A stretch of 10,902 bases of DNA from Chloroflexota bacterium. Lineage in GTDB: Bacteria > Chloroflexota > Dehalococcoidia > GIF9 > UBA5629. Below are positions 6,701 to 10,902 of this stretch, in pieces. The translations under genes were made by a program, and so were the position numbers. Position 1 is the stretch's first letter; each line of letters starts with the position of its first letter. The stretch spans positions 1-10,902 of the forward strand of contig JAPLHM010000195.1 of assembly GCA_026389635.1 (NCBI GenBank), in the 5' to 3' direction. Below the pieces are notes generated by a model. It searched no databases, was not told where the DNA came from, and saw only the letters and a list, made by a program, of their open reading frames with translations.

Positions 6701-7333
6701 ATGCAAGAATTGAAGCAGCTTGTGATAGACGGCAAGGCCGACAGGGCGGCAGCCCTGGCAGCAAAGCTGATGGACGAAGGCAGGTCGGCGGACGTGCTGA
6801 TGGAGCAAGCACTGATACCCGCCATGGACGTGGTCGGGAAGCTCTTCCAGGATGGTGAATATTTCCTGCCCGAGCTGCTGGTTGCCGCCAGGGCCATGCA
6901 GAAAAGCGTGGAGGTGATCAAGCAGCGCTCACCCGCCGGGTCAGTCACCAAAAGCGGCAAGGCCGTGGTTGGCACGGTTAAAGGGGACCTCCACGATATT
7001 GGCAAGAACCTGCTGGCCATGTCACTTGAAGGCGCCGGCTTCGAGGTGGTCGACCTGGGCGCGGATGTCACTACAGACAGGTTCGTCAGCGCTATAAGGG
7101 AACACAGGCCCGATGTAGTGGGCATGTCGGCGCTGCTCTCCACGACCATGTACATGATGAAGGACGTTATCGAGGCTATCGATAAAGCGGGATTGCACAG
7201 CGGTGTAAAGATCATGGTCGGCGGCGCCCCGCTTAACGATGATTACGCCAAAAAGATAGGCGCGGATTTTTACGGCCCTGATTGCGTCGCCGGCAGGGAC
7301 TACGCGCGCTCTGTTGTAGCCCATAAGAATTAA
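6701..7333 (+). CDS. Corrinoid-binding protein of a methyltransferase system (MtaC/MtbC/MttC type)
   Basis: A 210-residue cytoplasmic corrinoid shuttle protein of normal length. Residues about 1-80 are the helical cap, with the family stretch MDVVGKLFQDGEYFLPELLVAARAM. Residues about 86-205 are the Rossmann-like B12-binding domain, with D96-L-H98-D-I-G101 giving the lower axial ligand His98, then S/T in GMSALLSTTM and VGGAPLN (about 173-179). It accepts a methyl group from a substrate on Co(I) and passes it to a second methyltransferase. The start is ATG 6701, with GGAGGT at 6689-6694 and six bases of spacing. The URO-D-family methyltransferase starts 33 bp after its stop on the same strand, so the two should be co-transcribed and work together. 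The family cannot distinguish methanol, methylamine, thiol or methoxy substrates from this protein alone. Confidence 0.95.
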   Translation: MQELKQLVIDGKADRAAALAAKLMDEGRSADVLMEQALIPAMDVVGKLFQDGEYFLPELLVAARAMQKSVEVIKQRSPAGSVTKSGKAVVGTVKGDLHDIGKNLLAMSLEGAGFEVVDLGADVTTDRFVSAIREHRPDVVGMSALLSTTMYMMKDVIEAIDKAGLHSGVKIMVGGAPLNDDYAKKIGADFYGPDCVAGRDYARSVVAHKN

Positions 7334-7366
7334 ACGGGCCACCCATATAACATGAGGAGGCAAGCC

Positions 7367-8554
7367 ATGAGTAGCGGAAGCAAAGGCGGAATGACGCCTA
7401 AAGAGAGGATACACGCAGCAGCCAGGGGATTGCCCGCCGACCGGGTGCCCGTTTTCTACTGGATCGAGGCGCACACCGGCTGCAGGTTGATGGCTGAGTA
7501 CAAGCCATCCCGCCACTGGAACAGGAACCTGTTAGCTAAATTCTTCTGGGGCAGGTTCAAAAGCGGCGGGGGTATGCAGGCCGCTGAGCTATGGAGGTTC
7601 CTGCCCCTCCTGTGGGATATCCACAGCTACAATTTCGCCAACGCCTACGGCATCGACCTGGGCGCCGACATGTTGCTGGCTTCTTATGCCACGCCGTCAT
7701 ACAGCAAGTGGGCCTACAGGAAAGGCCACATCGACGTGGTGGATATCTACGGCGTGGGCCGCAAGATCGGCGGCGGCATCTACCCCGACATGATAGACCC
7801 CCCTGTCAAAAACCTGGACGACCTGAAAAATTATCCCCTGCCCGACCCCACCAAAGACAGCCTCTATGATATCTTCCGGCAGTACCGGAAGCAGTACCCC
7901 CACCACAGCATCGCCGCCGAAGCCTGGGGACCGCATGACTGGACCAGCAACCAGATGATAGGTTTGGAAAGGTACATGACCTGGCTGGTGGAATATCCCG
8001 ATGAGCTTAAAGCCTTCATGGACAGGTTCATCGAGCACGAGATAGAGATAGCGCGCAGGAGCGTCAAAGCGGGGGCGGATGTCGTGTTTATCTATGATGA
8101 TTACGGCTATAATAACCGTCCCCTCATCTCGATGAAGATGTGGAAGGAATTCATGTACCCCAGGCTGAAAAAGCAGGCCGATGCCGCCCACGAGGATGGC
8201 GCACTGGTATGCCTGCATTCCTGCGGGTACCAGATGTCGTTCCTCGAATACTACGTGGAGATGGGCATCGACATGCTGCAGTCATTCCAGCCGGCCGCCG
8301 GCAACGATTTCAAGCTGGCAATTGATAAATACGGGGATAAATTGACCTTTATCACGGGCATAGATATCCAGCGGGGTGAAGCTATGACGCCGGCTGAATT
8401 CAAGCAGGACATCCTTGACAGCTACCTGACGGGCCGGGCCAAAAAACGCCATGTCCTGGGTACCACCCACGAGATACAATACACTATGCCCGACGATAAC
8501 ATCAGGGTGCTCTTCGAAACGGTCGGGGATATCCAGGCCGGCCTGTATGATTAA
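7367..8554 (+). CDS. URO-D-family (MtaA/MtbA-like) corrinoid methyltransferase
   Basis: A 395-residue protein of the uroporphyrinogen decarboxylase superfamily, in the branch that moves methyl groups to or from corrinoid proteins. It opens with MTPKERIHAAARGLPADRVPVF (about 9-30), typical of the family. The zinc-site motif H284-S-C286-G is present. Where relatives usually have a third ligand Cys before a T-P-x-E-N segment, this protein has GTTHEIQYTMPDDN, with His368 at about that position. D244-D245 in the IYDDYG strand is a candidate polar substrate-pocket residue pair. The start is ATG 7367: GAGGAGG at 7354-7360 is ideally placed, while an earlier ATG at 7352 overlaps that ribosome binding site. 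It follows the corrinoid gene by 33 bp. A role as heme-pathway HemE is unlikely given the HxC motif and the neighbour. Whether it is the substrate-side or the acceptor-side methyltransferase is undecided. Confidence 0.88.
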   Translation: MSSGSKGGMTPKERIHAAARGLPADRVPVFYWIEAHTGCRLMAEYKPSRHWNRNLLAKFFWGRFKSGGGMQAAELWRFLPLLWDIHSYNFANAYGIDLGADMLLASYATPSYSKWAYRKGHIDVVDIYGVGRKIGGGIYPDMIDPPVKNLDDLKNYPLPDPTKDSLYDIFRQYRKQYPHHSIAAEAWGPHDWTSNQMIGLERYMTWLVEYPDELKAFMDRFIEHEIEIARRSVKAGADVVFIYDDYGYNNRPLISMKMWKEFMYPRLKKQADAAHEDGALVCLHSCGYQMSFLEYYVEMGIDMLQSFQPAAGNDFKLAIDKYGDKLTFITGIDIQRGEAMTPAEFKQDILDSYLTGRAKKRHVLGTTHEIQYTMPDDNIRVLFETVGDIQAGLYD

Positions 8555-8606
8555 AGATTCCCCCCACTAATCGGCGAAAACGGGCTGCCCAAATCACCTT
8601 TTTGCA

Positions 8607-8626
8607 CGGCTTTTCAGGCTAAGCCG
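8607..8626 (+). terminator. Hairpin after the methyltransferase operon, weak terminator
   Basis: CGGCTT (8607-8612) and AAGCCG (8621-8626) form a perfect 6-bp stem with an 8-base loop, 52 nt after the methyltransferase stop. Only GTTTA follows, so intrinsic termination would be inefficient. It also covers the region where a -35 element of the next gene's promoter would lie, so it could instead be a regulatory site for the PAS/GGDEF gene. Confidence 0.3.
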
Positions 8627-8633
8627 GTTTATG

Positions 8634-8642
8634 TGTTATAAT
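8634..8642 (+). promoter_or_regulatory. Extended -10 promoter of the PAS/GGDEF gene
   Basis: A perfect TATAAT (8637-8642) is preceded by TG one base upstream (TGTTATAAT), the extended -10 form that can work without a good -35 box; indeed none is seen 16-18 bp upstream. The expected start near 8649 leaves a short leader with AGAGG (8654-8658) ahead of the TTG start at 8665. Confidence 0.6.
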
Positions 8643-8664
8643 CGTAAAAATATAGAGGCGACAT

Positions 8665-10902
8665 TTGACGATTCCTGGCAAACCGCCCCCTGAGAAAAGT
8701 GCGCGCAGCAAGAAAAGCGTTGCCGGCCCGGCTGACCAGGCCTCGCTTGGGCAGGCCCTGCTGCAGAGCACGGGCGCTGGCATCTACATAATTAAGGACG
8801 GCAAGTTCGTCTACCTCAGTCCCTTCTTTGAAAGCCTCTCAGGCTATGCCGCTAAGGAACTCCTGGGACAGGATTCACTCAAGCTCGTACACCCCGATGA
8901 CCGCGAGATGGTGCGCAAGGTGGCTATTGGTAATCTCAAGCGTCGCCGTGTCGCAAGCCCCTATGAATACCGTTTTCTCAAAAAGAACGGCGATTTCATG
9001 TGGGTGATGGAGAGGGTATCGCCGATCGAGTACAAGGGACAGCGCGCCACCCTGGGCAGCTTCATGGACATCCAGCAGCGCAAAGAGCTTGAGGAAGCCG
9101 TGGCCGCATCGGAACAAATGCACAGCACCATACTGTCCCAGATGCATGACGCCTGTTTCGAGACTGACCTGTCAGGCAATTTCAGTTTCACCAATAATTC
9201 CCTGTGCCGCGGCCTCATGTACAAGGTCAACGAACTGAACGGTAAAAATTTCAGCGTGATTATACCGGAGGAGGACCAGGAGGCCGCCTGCCAGGCCCTT
9301 AACCAGGTTTTTAAATCTGGCAAGACGATATCCGGTTTCGCTCACAGGGTCAGGCGAAAAGACGGCATCATACTCCAGGTCGAATCTACCATCTCGGTGG
9401 TCAGGGAAAAAGGCGGCGAGGTTACTGGATCAATCTGTGTCAGCCGCGATGTCACAAAGGCCAAGCTCCTGGAGGCGGCACTGCACCGGTCGGAGGAAAT
9501 GTACCGCCGCGCGCTTGAGCAGATGCATGACTCCTACTACGAGTTGGATCTGGCCGGCAATTTTACATTCGTTAACGACTCTGTTTGCAGTAACCTCCTC
9601 TATACCAGGGAGGAACTGCTGGGGAAGAACTTCAATTTCGTCGTCCCGCCGGATGAGGTCAAGAAGATGTTCCTGGCCTTCAACGAGGTATTCAAGACCG
9701 GCCAACCCGACAAGGCCTTCTCGCACAGGATACTGCGTAAAGACGGGGAAACTCTGTACGCGGAAACCACTATCGAGCTGCGCAGGGACGAGGCGGGCCG
9801 GCCCATCGGCTTCCGCAGCATCTCCCGCGACGTTACCGAGCGCAAACAACTGGAAGAGGCCTTGCAGGGGGAGAAAAACTTCACGGACTCAGTGCTGGAC
9901 AGTATGCCTGGTATCTTCTATACGCTCGATGAAAAAGGGGATTTCACACGCTGGAATAAAAACGAGGAGACGGTCACAGGGTATACGGGGGCCGAGCTGC
10001 GCAGCTTCCCCGCACTGTCTACCATAGCCGAGGAAGACAGGGAGCTTGTAGCCGGCAAGATCAGGGATGCATTTACGCTGGGTAATGCGGAAGTTGAAGC
10101 CAGTGTGCTGGCAAAAGACGGCTCGAAAACGCGCTACCTGCTGACCGGCGCCCGGGTCGGCATCGGGAACAGGACTTATCTTGTCGGCATGGGTATCGAT
10201 ATCTCTGAACGCAAGAAAGCCGAGATGTCCTTGAAGCAAAGCGAGGAGCGCTACCGGGCCCTTTTCGATAGCTCGCTCGAGCTCGTATATATCCACGATT
10301 TCGAAGGCAAGATGTTGGATGCCAACCGCGCTGTCCTGGAAATCCTTGGCTACAGCAAGGAAGATATCGCTTCACTCAATTTTACCTCGCTGCTGGACCC
10401 GGAAGACTTACCCAGGGCGATGGAGGCGTTAAAGGGCGACGACAGGCCGGGGTCAAGCAGGGAGATGCGCGAATTCAAAGTGCGCCGCAAGGACGGCAGC
10501 TACGTGTATGTGGAGATACAGGCCTCGCGCATCCGCCGCGATGGGAAACCCTATGCCATCCAGGGCATCGCCCGCGATATAAGCGAGCGTAAAATGTTTG
10601 AACAGAAGCTATCCGAGATGGCCACACACGATTTCCTCACAGGGCTGCCCAACCGGGTATTGCTCAACGACCGTTTTACCATGGCGCTGGCGCAGGCGCA
10701 CCGCAACAAACACAGGCTGGCCATCATTGCGATTGACCTCGACCGCTTCAAGTCGGTCAACGACACGCTGGGACACCAGGCCGGGGACGAGCTGCTCAAA
10801 GCCATAGCGAAGAGGTTGAAGAACCTTGTACGGTCGAGTGACACGGTAGCCCGCATGGGCGGGGACGAGTTCCTGCTCCTTATGCCCGAGCTGCACATGA
10901 CC
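8665..10902 (+). CDS. Diguanylate cyclase with five PAS domains, 3' end cut off
   Basis: A frame of 746 codons, open to the window end. After a short basic, proline-rich N-terminus (about 1-30) come five PAS/PAC units at about residues 31-143, 148-272, 275-399, 404-520 and 526-645. Several end in the linker pattern DVTERKQLEEAL or DISERK. A GGDEF domain begins near 649 with THDFLTGLPNR, continues through IDLDRFKSVNDTLGHQAGDELL, and has the intact active-site loop GGDEF at 732-736. R723-S-S-D726, five residues before that loop, is a product-inhibition I-site. It should make cyclic di-GMP from two GTP in response to a signal bound by the PAS sensors. No transmembrane segment is seen, so it is probably cytoplasmic. 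The TTG start is chosen from AGAGG six bases upstream and an in-frame TAG at 8653-8655. Units 2 and 3 look like a tandem duplication. An EAL domain may follow beyond the window. Confidence 0.92.
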   Translation, partial: MTIPGKPPPEKSARSKKSVAGPADQASLGQALLQSTGAGIYIIKDGKFVYLSPFFESLSGYAAKELLGQDSLKLVHPDDREMVRKVAIGNLKRRRVASPYEYRFLKKNGDFMWVMERVSPIEYKGQRATLGSFMDIQQRKELEEAVAASEQMHSTILSQMHDACFETDLSGNFSFTNNSLCRGLMYKVNELNGKNFSVIIPEEDQEAACQALNQVFKSGKTISGFAHRVRRKDGIILQVESTISVVREKGGEVTGSICVSRDVTKAKLLEAALHRSEEMYRRALEQMHDSYYELDLAGNFTFVNDSVCSNLLYTREELLGKNFNFVVPPDEVKKMFLAFNEVFKTGQPDKAFSHRILRKDGETLYAETTIELRRDEAGRPIGFRSISRDVTERKQLEEALQGEKNFTDSVLDSMPGIFYTLDEKGDFTRWNKNEETVTGYTGAELRSFPALSTIAEEDRELVAGKIRDAFTLGNAEVEASVLAKDGSKTRYLLTGARVGIGNRTYLVGMGIDISERKKAEMSLKQSEERYRALFDSSLELVYIHDFEGKMLDANRAVLEILGYSKEDIASLNFTSLLDPEDLPRAMEALKGDDRPGSSREMREFKVRRKDGSYVYVEIQASRIRRDGKPYAIQGIARDISERKMFEQKLSEMATHDFLTGLPNRVLLNDRFTMALAQAHRNKHRLAIIAIDLDRFKSVNDTLGHQAGDELLKAIAKRLKNLVRSSDTVARMGGDEFLLLMPELHMT

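Noticed and set aside
6619..7215. A 198-codon minus-strand open frame opposite the corrinoid gene
   Set aside because: The plus strand carries an intact B12-binding domain with a good start; the antisense frame is low-complexity Ser/Thr/Ala-rich and has no family features.
7352..7366. Methyltransferase start at ATG 7352
   Set aside because: This ATG overlaps the GAGGAGG that is ideally spaced for ATG 7367, and the extra five residues (MRRQA) match nothing in the family.
7367..8554. Uroporphyrinogen decarboxylase (hemE) of heme synthesis
   Set aside because: The H-S-C-G metal motif, the divergent C-terminus and the co-transcribed corrinoid protein indicate the methyltransferase branch.
1..10902. 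Mobile elements, CRISPR arrays, tRNA or rRNA genes
   Set aside because: No transposase, regular repeat-spacer pattern, terminal inverted repeats, cloverleaf or rRNA-like sequence was seen on reading both strands.

Overview
The window looks like chromosomal DNA of an anaerobic, moderately GC-rich bacterium. Arginine AGG and isoleucine ATA codons are used freely. Four of the eight genes whose start lies well inside the window begin with TTG: the response regulator, the ABC permease, the dehydrogenase fusion and the PAS/GGDEF protein. Together with a corrinoid/URO-D methyltransferase pair and a DUF4239 protein, this would suit Chloroflexota (Dehalococcoidia-like) or Desulfobacterota. That placement is inference; no rRNA or other marker gene is present.

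Layout. (1) Positions 1-738, minus strand: a NarL/FixJ-type response regulator, followed 10 bp downstream by the first 20 codons of a membrane protein that runs off the window. (2) 739-868: a divergent intergenic region with a promoter whose spacer holds a perfect 14-bp palindrome. (3) 869-2722, plus: a MacB/LolCDE-type ABC transporter, permease and then ATPase, joined as TGA-ATG. (4) 2816-3604, minus: a DUF4239 membrane protein with a good promoter and a dyad over its -35 box. (5) 3772-6432, minus: an 886-residue in-frame fusion of a classical aldehyde dehydrogenase and an iron-type alcohol dehydrogenase. (6) 6433-6700: a 268-bp divergent control region with two back-to-back sigma70-like promoters and a leader hairpin. 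(7) 6701-8554, plus: a two-gene operon for a corrinoid protein (MtaC/MtbC/MttC type) and a URO-D-family methyltransferase. (8) 8665-10902, plus: a five-PAS diguanylate cyclase cut by the window end just after its GGDEF motif.

The most interesting part is 3772-8554. The fusion has the AdhE order (ALDH then Fe-ADH), but its ALDH half carries the general-base Glu and catalytic Cys of hydrolytic aldehyde dehydrogenases. It would therefore be expected to take an alcohol to a carboxylic acid, not acyl-CoA to an alcohol. It is divergently paired with a corrinoid methyl-transfer module. A coherent but unproven reading is a catabolic unit in which methyl-group removal and oxidation of an alcohol or aldehyde act on one substrate or on its demethylated product. 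The corrinoid-reactivation protein and the second methyltransferase such a system needs are not in the window.

Signalling is the other theme: an orphan response regulator, a multi-PAS diguanylate cyclase and several promoter-associated dyads.
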